NCBI RefSeq assembly: GCF_004367585.1
Contig: NZ_CP038015.1
Coordinates: 902,001 to 966,000 of the forward strand
Length of the DNA: 64,000 nucleotides
DNA from: Paenisporosarcina antarctica
GTDB lineage: Bacteria; Bacillota; Bacilli; Bacillales_A; Planococcaceae
Reading direction: 5' to 3'
Numbering within the stretch: position 1 is the stretch's first letter; each line of letters opens with the position of its first letter. Below, piece by piece: positions 17,189 through 24,267 of the stretch. Below the pieces are notes generated by a model that did no database searches, was not told where the DNA came from, and worked only from the letters and a program-made list of their open reading frames with translations. The translations under genes were made by a program, and so were the position numbers.

Positions 17189-18328
17189 ATGATGATTTAT
17201 TTAGATACAGCTGCCACATCACCAATGAGAAAAGAGGCAATAGACGCCTATATAGAAGCTGCAAAGACAGCTTTTGGGAATACACAAAGTTTGCATGATG
17301 CAGGTTCCACGGCTGCTGAATATATAACATCGTGTAAACAAATGTGGGGCCGCTTTTTTAATGGGCGTGCTGAAGGTGTTTACTTTACTGCAAATGCTTC
17401 TGAAGGAAATCAATTCACGATTCGTTCTCTTTTAAGAGGAAGGCCATCAGAATTTAGAGATATCATTACAACGAAACTAGAACATGCTTCTGTACTAACA
17501 ACTATGCACGAGTTAGAAAAGGAAGGGTACCGCATTCATTACATTCCGGTAGACTTATTTGGAGTCCTAGATTTGAAAGAATTTGAACGAGCTGTCAATC
17601 AAAAAACGGCATTAGTTGTCATGCAACTTGTAAATTCTGAAATGGGTGCAATTCAACCTGTTAAAGCATGTGCAACTTATGCGAAGCAATTCGGCGTTCC
17701 TATTCATTGTGACATCGTTCAAGGCTTCGGAAAGATTCCGTTAGACTTGACTACTCTTGGCGTCACATCTGCAGTTTGCTCGTCACATAAGATCGGTGGA
17801 CCAAAAGGAGTAGGAATCGTGTATATAGACCCTGCAGTACACTGGGAATCGGTTTATGAAGGCACAACACATCAGAATGGATTTCGTGGAGGTACAGTTG
17901 ATGTTCCGGCCATTGTAGCAGCGACAATCGCCGCTAAATATGCGTTAGCTGAGCAACAGGATGCTTATCAACAGGCAACAAATTTACAGGAATTTATGTC
18001 GTACAATCTACCCGAAGGTGTCCAACTTGTGGGAAACGTAGAAACAAAATCTCCTTTTATTCAAGGGTTGATCCTGCCGCATGTTGAAGGGCAATGGATG
18101 ATGCTTGAATGTAATCGTCAGCAAATTGCAATCTCGACAGGAACGGCATGTAAAATAGGATTTGGAGAAGCGATGTCTGCTATGAGTGCAATCGGTTTTG
18201 AAAGTGACGTAGCAAGAAAATTTGTACGCATTTCTTTTAATCCACATACGACACTTCGAGAAGTAAAAGCATTTATTGAAGTCGTAAATCAATCTTTGAT
18301 TGAAAACAACACGAGAGCCACTCAATAA
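17189..18328 (+). CDS. nifS: Cysteine desulfurase NifS for NadA
   Basis: A 379-residue PLP-dependent class V enzyme that releases sulfur from cysteine, here most likely to build the NadA iron-sulfur cluster. Visible features are LDTAATSP at the N-terminus, the PLP lysine in SSHKIGGPKGVG (about residue 206) and the mobile cysteine loop STGTACKIG (about 320-328). It is divergent from nadBCA, the same arrangement as B. subtilis nifS-nadBCA. ATG 17189 and ATG 17192 are both possible. A perfect terminator stem overlaps the final codons. Confidence 0.94.
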   Translation: MMIYLDTAATSPMRKEAIDAYIEAAKTAFGNTQSLHDAGSTAAEYITSCKQMWGRFFNGRAEGVYFTANASEGNQFTIRSLLRGRPSEFRDIITTKLEHASVLTTMHELEKEGYRIHYIPVDLFGVLDLKEFERAVNQKTALVVMQLVNSEMGAIQPVKACATYAKQFGVPIHCDIVQGFGKIPLDLTTLGVTSAVCSSHKIGGPKGVGIVYIDPAVHWESVYEGTTHQNGFRGGTVDVPAIVAATIAAKYALAEQQDAYQQATNLQEFMSYNLPEGVQLVGNVETKSPFIQGLILPHVEGQWMMLECNRQQIAISTGTACKIGFGEAMSAMSAIGFESDVARKFVRISFNPHTTLREVKAFIEVVNQSLIENNTRATQ

Positions 18329-18347
18329 GCAGAGTGGCTCTCGTGTT
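18308..18347 (+). terminator. Terminator overlapping the nifS stop
   Basis: AACACGAGAGCCACTC (18308-18323) pairs perfectly with GAGTGGCTCTCGTGTT (18332-18347), a 16-bp stem. The bases from 18350 to 18535 hold no gene I can support. Confidence 0.85.
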
Positions 18348-18536
18348 ATGTTTATAACAGCTTTTCTAAGCATCAATTAAAACTGAACTTACAGTGAGTA
18401 AATAAAATGAAATTCTAACAACCTTTACTTAACATTATCCTCATACTCTTTATCTACATATCAATGGCAAAAAGAAAAAACAACTTAACCGAATTGAAAA
18501 TTCACTTTCAGAGGGAATTTCAAAACAAATTAAAAT

Positions 18537-18583
18537 AAAAAGCAGAAATGACTTGAAGTGAATCAAGTCATTTCTGCTTTTTT
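18537..18583 (-). terminator. Terminator of the regulator-peptide operon
   Basis: AAAAAGCAGAAATGACTT pairs with AAGTCATTTCTGCTTTTT around a 10-base loop. It lies two bases after the peptide stop codon on the minus strand, so regulator and peptide end in one transcript. Confidence 0.88.
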
Positions 18584-18584
18584 G

Positions 18585-18722
18585 TTAGTAGCTAAGAGTT
18601 ACAAATGTACCTGGTGTGCTGGTGATTCTTGGTCGTTCCTGCTCCGCTTGTGTAGATTGTTGGTTTACAAAACCTAAAATAAGAAATGCAGCGAATAATG
18701 TAACTACTAATTTTTTCTTCAT
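18585..18722 (-). CDS. Secreted pro-peptide, probable quorum-sensing pheromone precursor
   Basis: A 45-residue gene encodes MKKKLVVTLFAAFLILGF, then VNQQSTQA and a polar tail EQERPRITSTPGTFVTLSY. The N-terminus is a classical Sec signal peptide (three lysines, a hydrophobic core of about 14 residues, and a possible cleavage after TQA at residue 26). The start ATG shares a base with the regulator stop (TAATG), and CTGGAGGA lies in the regulator end. This is the layout of nprR-nprX, plcR-papR and rap-phr cassettes, in which a secreted pro-peptide is processed and re-imported by the oligopeptide permease. The mature form is probably a few C-terminal residues. No homologue is recognised; the role is inference. 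Confidence 0.8.
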   Translation of the reverse strand: MKKKLVVTLFAAFLILGFVNQQSTQAEQERPRITSTPGTFVTLSY

Positions 18723-20011
18723 TATAATTCCTCCAGAAATGTAATAGACTTTTGTGAAAATTGATATTCAAGTGCTTTTTGGTACATTAATGATGAATTC
18801 TTATATTTTCTGTGGTGACTATATAAATCAGCTAGTTTTATAGCGTATTTATTTGCATGTCTGTAATCTTTAGTATGTTCAAAAAAATCTATAGAAGCCT
18901 TAAATAGGTCTTCATCCTTAAGATTATTATTGTGAAAAACACTATAAATTTTAAAGTGATGAAAATAAGAAAAGTTTTTATCTGTAAGGTCTGAATCTAA
19001 TAAACTTAAACCTTTTCCACACCATTCAAGAATTTTATTTATATTTTTTTGTTTAGAGTATTCCTTAATAATTGAAAATATAGTCAGTAAGTAACCATCT
19101 GTGTTTTTGTTGCTATTTAAACTTTCAATATAATAATCGATGGCTTTGGAATGGTTATTCTGTTGAGCGTATAGAAACCCTAAATTCTGAGCTAGAATAC
19201 CTTCATATTCTTGCAACTTTAAGTCTTTTGCAAGTTTTTTTGCAAGTAGATAATTTTCTTCTGCACTTTTATATTTAGAAGTAATAGTCTGGGCAATCCC
19301 AATGACTATATAACAATCAATCGCTCTTTTAAAAATTAAATTATCTTTATAAAAATTAAGAGCTTTAGTTGAGTATTCAATAGTATTTAACAAATGATTG
19401 TTGGAAAGATAAGAAATGCTCAAGGCATTATAGAAATCAGTAATTTCCCATTCATCCAGATGGAATGTACTAATAAGCTCTAAAGAAGTTTCGAGATGTT
19501 TAAGTGAGATTTTATATTGTTGATCAACATAAAGTAGTAATCCAGAATTGGTGTTAAGTAAAAATTGTTGACGAGGGTCAAACTTTTCTTGCATTTGCTC
19601 CAATGCATTCATAAGATTTTTTACAGTATCAATATCAGTATCAGTTATTAAATATAATCTAAATAAATAGAGATTATACGTATAGAAATTACTCTCATCT
19701 TTAAAGAGAAAATTTCTCTCCTTGTAGGATAGTAGCTTTTCCTTAATGTCATTTTTATTTCTATCAATAATTGCTTCTTTGTAAAGCAAATAAAGTTCGG
19801 ATAGGAATTCAATTTCCTGTTCAGTAGAAATGTCCTCATAATCCAGGTTGAGTCTATCCAACAAAAGTTGCAGTACATCTTCACTAGGGAAGGTCTGGTT
19901 ATTTTCAATCTTACTTAGGTAGGACGTTGAACAGATTCCTTTAGCAAGGCTAACTTGTTTCATATTCTGTTGTATGCGGGACATTTTTATGAGCAATCCT
20001 ATATTATTCAT
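18722..20011 (-). CDS. RRNPP-like HTH-TPR regulator (peptide-responsive)
   Basis: A 429-residue protein starting at MNNIGLL (ATG 20011, AAAGGTGG upstream); the longer frame to 20047 lacks a ribosome site. Residues about 3-60 form an XRE-type helix-turn-helix (MKQVSLAKGICSTSYLSKIENN). The rest is all-helical with tetratricopeptide-like repeats, for example YLLAKKLAKDL and KAIDYYIESLNSNK. Size and architecture match NprR-type members of the Rap-Rgg-NprR-PlcR-PrgX family. A 45-residue secreted peptide gene is coupled downstream. It is paralogous to the 20684-21973 gene and divergent from a DUF3006-like gene, with two inverted TTTCCCAAC motifs in the shared promoter region. Confidence 0.85.
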   Translation of the reverse strand: MNNIGLLIKMSRIQQNMKQVSLAKGICSTSYLSKIENNQTFPSEDVLQLLLDRLNLDYEDISTEQEIEFLSELYLLYKEAIIDRNKNDIKEKLLSYKERNFLFKDESNFYTYNLYLFRLYLITDTDIDTVKNLMNALEQMQEKFDPRQQFLLNTNSGLLLYVDQQYKISLKHLETSLELISTFHLDEWEITDFYNALSISYLSNNHLLNTIEYSTKALNFYKDNLIFKRAIDCYIVIGIAQTITSKYKSAEENYLLAKKLAKDLKLQEYEGILAQNLGFLYAQQNNHSKAIDYYIESLNSNKNTDGYLLTIFSIIKEYSKQKNINKILEWCGKGLSLLDSDLTDKNFSYFHHFKIYSVFHNNNLKDEDLFKASIDFFEHTKDYRHANKYAIKLADLYSHHRKYKNSSLMYQKALEYQFSQKSITFLEEL

Positions 20012-20062
20012 ATATCCACCTTTTATACTACTAGAGTAATTGAGCAATATCTACTACTTGAA

Positions 20063-20124
20063 GTTGGGAAACATAATGTGAATATCATTAAAAAAACGCG
20101 TGTTTTGGAAATAAGTTTCCCAAC
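20063..20124. promoter_or_regulatory. Inverted repeat GTTGGGAAAC, candidate regulator operator
   Basis: GTTGGGAAAC (20063-20072) and its exact reverse complement GTTTCCCAAC (20115-20124) flank 42 bases between the HTH-TPR gene and the divergent DUF3006-like gene. The core TTTCCCAAC recurs once before the paralogous regulator (22111-22119). Perfect 10-bp arms at helical-turn-scale spacing suggest a looping or paired-dimer operator; function is inferred. Confidence 0.55.
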
Positions 20125-20283
20125 CTAATTATCTTCCTTATTCCATCTTAACGAATTATGATTATATTGTAACTAATTAAACAATTAATATTTCTATTCT
20201 TCGAATTTTAAATTTATTACAAATATTTAGCAACTAATAACTTTCAGCAAACAAAACCATCATTAAAAAGGGAGCTGTTCACT

Positions 20284-20580
20284 ATGTTTAGAGGAAGAAT
20301 GTACAAATTGGATCGATTTGAAGAAGATTTAGCTGTTCTTTTAGAATTCCCTAGTGAATCAAATGTATTAGTAGTTCCAACAGATGACTTACATCATGAT
20401 ATGAAAGTTGGCGACGTATTATTAGTGGATATAAAAGAAGAAGGATTTAATATTTCTAAAGTGAACAAACGAACTGCTAATCAACAGAAGAATGTAGAAT
20501 CAATTTGTCCATCTCAGAAAATTAGTAGTTACTATATCGACTACGAGCATGGTTGTTTAGTTTATACGACGGCAAGTTAA
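20284..20580 (+). CDS. DUF3006-like small protein
   Basis: A 98-residue soluble protein. Its first 55 residues, with YKLDRFEEDLAVLLEF, VPTDDLHHDMKVGDVL and LVDIKEEG, fit the DUF3006 pattern (a short beta-rich domain beginning with a DRFEGD-like motif). DUF3006 function is unknown. The C-terminal part contains two cysteines (ESICPSQK and EHGCLVY) outside that domain. GGGAG precedes the ATG. It is divergent from the HTH-TPR regulator across a region with the GTTGGGAAAC repeat, so it is a plausible target of that regulator. It shares a terminator region with the convergent second regulator. Confidence 0.7.
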   Translation: MFRGRMYKLDRFEEDLAVLLEFPSESNVLVVPTDDLHHDMKVGDVLLVDIKEEGFNISKVNKRTANQQKNVESICPSQKISSYYIDYEHGCLVYTTAS

Positions 20581-20628
20581 ACATTGCGTTCAAAGACATT
20601 CTTGCCAATGTCTATGACATATATATAT

Positions 20629-20678
20629 AAAAACCTGTAACTATTCCTACGACCTCGGGAAATAGCTACAGGTTTTTT
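20629..20678. terminator. Bidirectional terminator between convergent genes
   Basis: AAAAACCTGTAACTATT pairs with AATAGCTACAGGTTTTTT around a 14-base loop. It serves both the DUF3006-like gene (plus) and the second HTH-TPR regulator (minus). It leaves no room for a coupled peptide gene after the regulator. Confidence 0.85.
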
Positions 20679-20683
20679 GCATT

Positions 20684-21973
20684 TTATAAATCTTCCCAAC
20701 AAGAAATCTTGTTTTTTTTGAACATATTTTCATTAGATAATGCAAAGTATTTCGCTGCATTTTTGTATTTACTATTTTTATAATAGAAATTGCCTAATAA
20801 TAATGAGTACTTTTCAGTATGACGATAGTCTTTAATCTCTCTAAAGAAATTATATGCATTTATGGTTGTTTTCTCAAAGAGTAGTTGGTCTGTTTCTCTA
20901 GCCAAATAAACGTTAAAATGGTGTGAGAATGTTTCAAAACCAGGGTTCTGATTTTCATTAATTAATGAAAGGCCAAATTTAGCCCACTTTATTATTTGCT
21001 GGGAATTCTTTAATTTTGAGTATTCTTTTACTAATGAATAAATAGTAGGCAATTTTTCATCATTATCTTTTCTAGATTCAAGACTCTCTAAAAAATATTG
21101 AATGGCTTTATCTGAATGACCTCTAACAGAAGCAGTATTGCCTAAGTTTTGTGTAATTATTGGGAAATGTTCCTTTAAATTAAGTTGTGAGGCAATTTTT
21201 TGAGCGAGTAACAGATTTTGATAAGCTTTTTCATATTGATAAGAATTGTCTTGAGCAACAGCCAGCATTAAGTGACATTCAACAACTCGTGTATTGAAGA
21301 ACCCATTCTTAAAAAACTCTAAAGATTTTTGAATGTATTCAATAGAAATTACCCAGCGTTGTTGCGTTATGTAACAATGACCTAGTTGATAGTGAAAATC
21401 AGCTTCTTCCCATTTTTCCATATTAACCTTTTGGGAGTAAGTAATTGCTTTTTCATATGCTTGGAGTGTCGAATTAAAGTCTAATTTAAATGAATAATAG
21501 CTTCCCACACATGAGTTAAACAAAAACATCTGGTATTCATTAAAGTTCCCAGAAAGCTCAGATAATGCCATAATTAACTCACTTGTGTCATGGCGGATAT
21601 CTTGCACGATTAGGGTTAATCTTAGGACCATAAGTTGATAGGTATAATAGTTTGTTGAATCACTGAACAGATAACGTTCAGTATTAATTTCCTTTAGTTG
21701 TATAGCTGCAAGTTCACGGTCTTTATTCATGACAGCATTAAAATAGATTTCCCGAATTTGTTTAAGATAACTTTCATCGTTTAAATTTTTATTTTGGCTG
21801 ATTGATAATTCAAGTCGTTTTAATAGTAATTCGATTACTTCTTGGCTTGGTACAATTGAATTATTTTCAATTTTACTGAGATAAGAAGGCGTACAAATCC
21901 CTTGAGCTAATGTTATTTGTTTCATATTCTTTCTAACTCTCTCAAGTTTGATAACGTGTCCAAAGTTATTCAT
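20684..21973 (-). CDS. RRNPP-like HTH-TPR regulator, paralogue without peptide
   Basis: A 429-residue paralogue of the 18722-20011 regulator, with the same length and a closely similar N-terminus (MNNFGHVIKLERVRKNMKQ, then LAQGICTPSYLSKIENN). The start ATG 21973 follows AAGGAG with 9-base spacing; the in-frame extension to 22000 is rejected. TPR-like helical repeats fill residues about 70-429, for example FHYQLGHCYITQQRW and KAIQYFLESLESRKDN. The frame after its stop holds only a 10-codon ORF inside a terminator, so it has no cognate peptide gene in the usual place. It may be an orphan receptor or respond to the neighbour's peptide. Confidence 0.84.
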   Translation of the reverse strand: MNNFGHVIKLERVRKNMKQITLAQGICTPSYLSKIENNSIVPSQEVIELLLKRLELSISQNKNLNDESYLKQIREIYFNAVMNKDRELAAIQLKEINTERYLFSDSTNYYTYQLMVLRLTLIVQDIRHDTSELIMALSELSGNFNEYQMFLFNSCVGSYYSFKLDFNSTLQAYEKAITYSQKVNMEKWEEADFHYQLGHCYITQQRWVISIEYIQKSLEFFKNGFFNTRVVECHLMLAVAQDNSYQYEKAYQNLLLAQKIASQLNLKEHFPIITQNLGNTASVRGHSDKAIQYFLESLESRKDNDEKLPTIYSLVKEYSKLKNSQQIIKWAKFGLSLINENQNPGFETFSHHFNVYLARETDQLLFEKTTINAYNFFREIKDYRHTEKYSLLLGNFYYKNSKYKNAAKYFALSNENMFKKNKISCWEDL

Positions 21974-22110
21974 AAGTGTTTGCTCCTTAGTTGCACGCAT
22001 TTTACAAGTCTAACTTTAATTCTACTATACGGTGAATGAACTTTAAATAAAAGGTTGTATAGGAAATATATTTCTTGAATTTACTGTTTTTATGCTTTAA
22101 ATGTGAATAC

Positions 22111-22119
22111 TTTCCCAAC
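22111..22119. promoter_or_regulatory. TTTCCCAAC motif, candidate operator half-site
   Basis: A third copy of the TTTCCCAAC core lies between the second HTH-TPR regulator and the divergent small membrane gene. It is preceded by ATGTGAATAC, and ATGTGAATAT also occurs beside the first repeat (20076-20085). Shared motifs in two paralogous promoter regions suggest a common binding site. Confidence 0.45.
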
Positions 22120-22211
22120 TTATTCGACATTTTTCGACGTTTTTTTCAAGTAGACTAGTACTAGAGAAAAGATTTGCGGAAATATTGTGGATTATGAAGG
22201 GGAGAGATGAC

Positions 22212-22427
22212 ATGAAGTATGCAGCGTTAGGGTTCGTTCTCGTTGAGATAGCTTTTAGTTTGTTGCTTATACCCAAGAAAGGCACTCTGACTAAACCAAT
22301 TCATTTTATTGCAATCACTTTTTTTTCGTTGCTTATGATTTATGCGATAGGTACCTTACTTCCAATTATGGGTGAAGGTGTAGATGTTGTGTTGAAACAT
22401 ATGAACACAGATGCATTTCGATTTTAA
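22212..22427 (+). CDS. Small two-helix membrane protein beside the second regulator
   Basis: A 71-residue protein starts at ATG 22212 behind GGGGAGAG; upstream in-frame ATGs lack a better site. Residues about 4-21 and 34-56 are hydrophobic, joined by a basic turn (PKKGTLTKP), and the tail has GEGVDVVLKHMNTD. I recognise no family. It is divergent from the HTH-TPR regulator at 20684-21973 and could be its target, mirroring the DUF3006-like gene beside the other regulator. It is followed by a shared terminator. Confidence 0.65.
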   Translation: MKYAALGFVLVEIAFSLLLIPKKGTLTKPIHFIAITFFSLLMIYAIGTLLPIMGEGVDVVLKHMNTDAFRF

Positions 22428-22522
22428 ACGTGAGATTACAAATAATGTTTCATTATACATAGTAGCGGGAAATAGTTAATTCACAATCCGGTTACATAAT
22501 TCATTAAAAAAGTGAGAAAGAT

Positions 22523-22565
22523 AAAAAGCCAAATCCTTTTGATTCAAAAGGATTTGGCTTTTTTT
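22523..22565. terminator. Bidirectional terminator between convergent genes
   Basis: AAAAAGCCAAATCCTTTTGA pairs perfectly with its complement ending GGCTTTTT; it separates the small membrane gene (plus) and the Rieske oxidoreductase (minus). The preceding bases 22428-22522 hold nothing recognised. Confidence 0.92.
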
Positions 22566-22569
22566 ACAA

Positions 22570-24114
22570 TCACATTTTTTCCAAAGGATTCACCGCAGGC
22601 CCTTCTAAAACTTCCCCTTTATATGAGAAACGTGAACCGTGGCATGGACAATCCCACGAACGTTCCCCATCATTCCAATGTACATCACAACCTAAATGAG
22701 TACATGTTGGTTTGACTAAGTGAAGTTGACCATTTTTATCCTTATAGGCGCCTGTTTTGTGGTTATCCACCATCACAATGCGTCCTTCATCATTTTTTAT
22801 ATCATCCACAGAGTCTGAAGGACGATTTAATTTACCAGTCACTAATTCTTTTGCGACATTGGTGTTTATTTTCACAAAATGTTTAATGTCTTCTTTTTTA
22901 GTTTTTGTTCGAGTTGGTGAGTATAAGCCCGTATATGAATTGAATTTATTTTGTGCAAGATCTGCAAGTAAAAGACCCGCAATTGTTCCATTCGTCATCC
23001 CCCATTTATCGAATCCCGTGGCTACAAACACATCAGAAAAGCCACTCGTCATTTCCCCAATATAGGGTAGACGATCGAGGGTCTCATAATCTTGAGCAGA
23101 CCAATGACTATCGATAGACTCAACCGCGAAATGTTGTTTGGCGAATTGAGTTAGTATTTCATAACGGTCATTAGTAGAGTCCTGATGACTAGAGTCTTCA
23201 TGCTGTCCTGTCTTATGTCCTTCACCTCCGACAATTACATAACTTTCCCCTTTTTCTCCTTTCGCTGTTCGAATGGAGCGCGTTGGTTTTTCGACATTAA
23301 TATACATGCCATCTAGGTCCACACTAGGGACTTTTACACAAACTACGTAGGAACGTTGAGGTGACAAGCGCGAAAAATAGAGTCCTTCTTTATCGTTAAA
23401 CGGAAAGTGACTTGTTACTAGAACTTGTTTTGTCTTAATTTTATTCCCTTCCATCGTTTCAATGAGAATATTTTCCCCATGAATTAGTGTTGCTGCGCGC
23501 GTATTTTCGTGGAAATTCACCCCTAGATTTTGTGCTTCTTTAACTAATCCATACATATATTTGACGGGGTGAAATTGTGCTTGATTAGGTAATGTTAATG
23601 TTTCACTAACTGGAAATGGAAGTTCATTTATGGAGGTGGATAGGTCACCAGGAATCCCAAGTTGGTCATAAGCTGATTTCTCTTTCTTCAATTGTTCAAC
23701 ACCTTCAGGAGTTTGTGCGTAGAGAACAGCATGTCTTTCCTCAAAATCACAATTAATAGAAAGAGTGTCTATCCAATCTTTTATTTGTTCGAGTGCATGT
23801 TGATTGGCATCAAAATACTGACGTGCTTGCGTCTTACCAAATATTTTCGTTAATTCATCATAAATAACTCCGTGCTGTGCAGTTATTTTAGCCGTCGTAA
23901 ACCCTGTTGTCCCACTGACGATTTTACTACCTTCAATAACCGTTACATTGACACCTTCTTTAGCAAGTAAATACGCTGCAGTAATGCCTGCAATTCCAGC
24001 TCCGACAATACAAACATCCGTTGTGATATCCGAATCTAATGCTGGAAATGTTTTGTTTGATAGTTTTTTTCTCCAATATGATTTTGTGAATTTTGGCAAC
24101 TCGAGTGCACACAT
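22570..24114 (-). CDS. yhfW: FAD-dependent oxidoreductase with C-terminal Rieske domain (YhfW-like)
   Basis: A 514-residue two-domain protein. The N-terminal DAO-type FAD domain has CIVGAGIAGITAAYLLAKEG (about residues 31-50) and the segment TGFTTAKITAQHG. The last 44 residues form a Rieske [2Fe-2S] site with ligands Cys471 and His473 (CTHLGC) and Cys489 and His492 (CPCHGS). This architecture and size match B. subtilis YhfW; its substrate is unknown. The start ATG 24114 lies six bases after GGGAGGG; an upstream start at 24129 would include that site. It is a single gene, divergent from the peptidase gene. Confidence 0.88.
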   Translation of the reverse strand: MCALELPKFTKSYWRKKLSNKTFPALDSDITTDVCIVGAGIAGITAAYLLAKEGVNVTVIEGSKIVSGTTGFTTAKITAQHGVIYDELTKIFGKTQARQYFDANQHALEQIKDWIDTLSINCDFEERHAVLYAQTPEGVEQLKKEKSAYDQLGIPGDLSTSINELPFPVSETLTLPNQAQFHPVKYMYGLVKEAQNLGVNFHENTRAATLIHGENILIETMEGNKIKTKQVLVTSHFPFNDKEGLYFSRLSPQRSYVVCVKVPSVDLDGMYINVEKPTRSIRTAKGEKGESYVIVGGEGHKTGQHEDSSHQDSTNDRYEILTQFAKQHFAVESIDSHWSAQDYETLDRLPYIGEMTSGFSDVFVATGFDKWGMTNGTIAGLLLADLAQNKFNSYTGLYSPTRTKTKKEDIKHFVKINTNVAKELVTGKLNRPSDSVDDIKNDEGRIVMVDNHKTGAYKDKNGQLHLVKPTCTHLGCDVHWNDGERSWDCPCHGSRFSYKGEVLEGPAVNPLEKM

Positions 24115-24218
24115 AGTAAACCCTCCCACTCATTATTTACTAGTCATTACCTATTTCGAAGGAAAACAATCAACTACTATAGGAAAAATTTGTTGATAAT
24201 TAAAGGGAAACTCTTACG

Positions 24219-24246
24219 GTTGTCGAAATAGATAGTATGTGACAAC
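24219..24246. promoter_or_regulatory. Inverted repeat in the yhfW / S9 peptidase divergent region
   Basis: GTTGTC (24219-24224) and GACAAC (24241-24246) form a 6-bp inverted repeat with a 16-base gap, a few bases before the peptidase ribosome site. It may be an operator or a weak hairpin; no regulator is implied by the motif. Confidence 0.3.
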
Positions 24247-24267
24247 GACAAATGAGGAGGAAATAGC

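Noticed and set aside
18464-18538. 24-codon lysine-rich ORF between nifS and the peptide gene
   Set aside because: No ribosome site, low complexity, and it ends in the terminator of the opposite strand.
20640-20683. 10-codon ORF after the second HTH-TPR regulator as a possible peptide gene
   Set aside because: It lies in the terminator stem, has no signal peptide and no ribosome site of its own.
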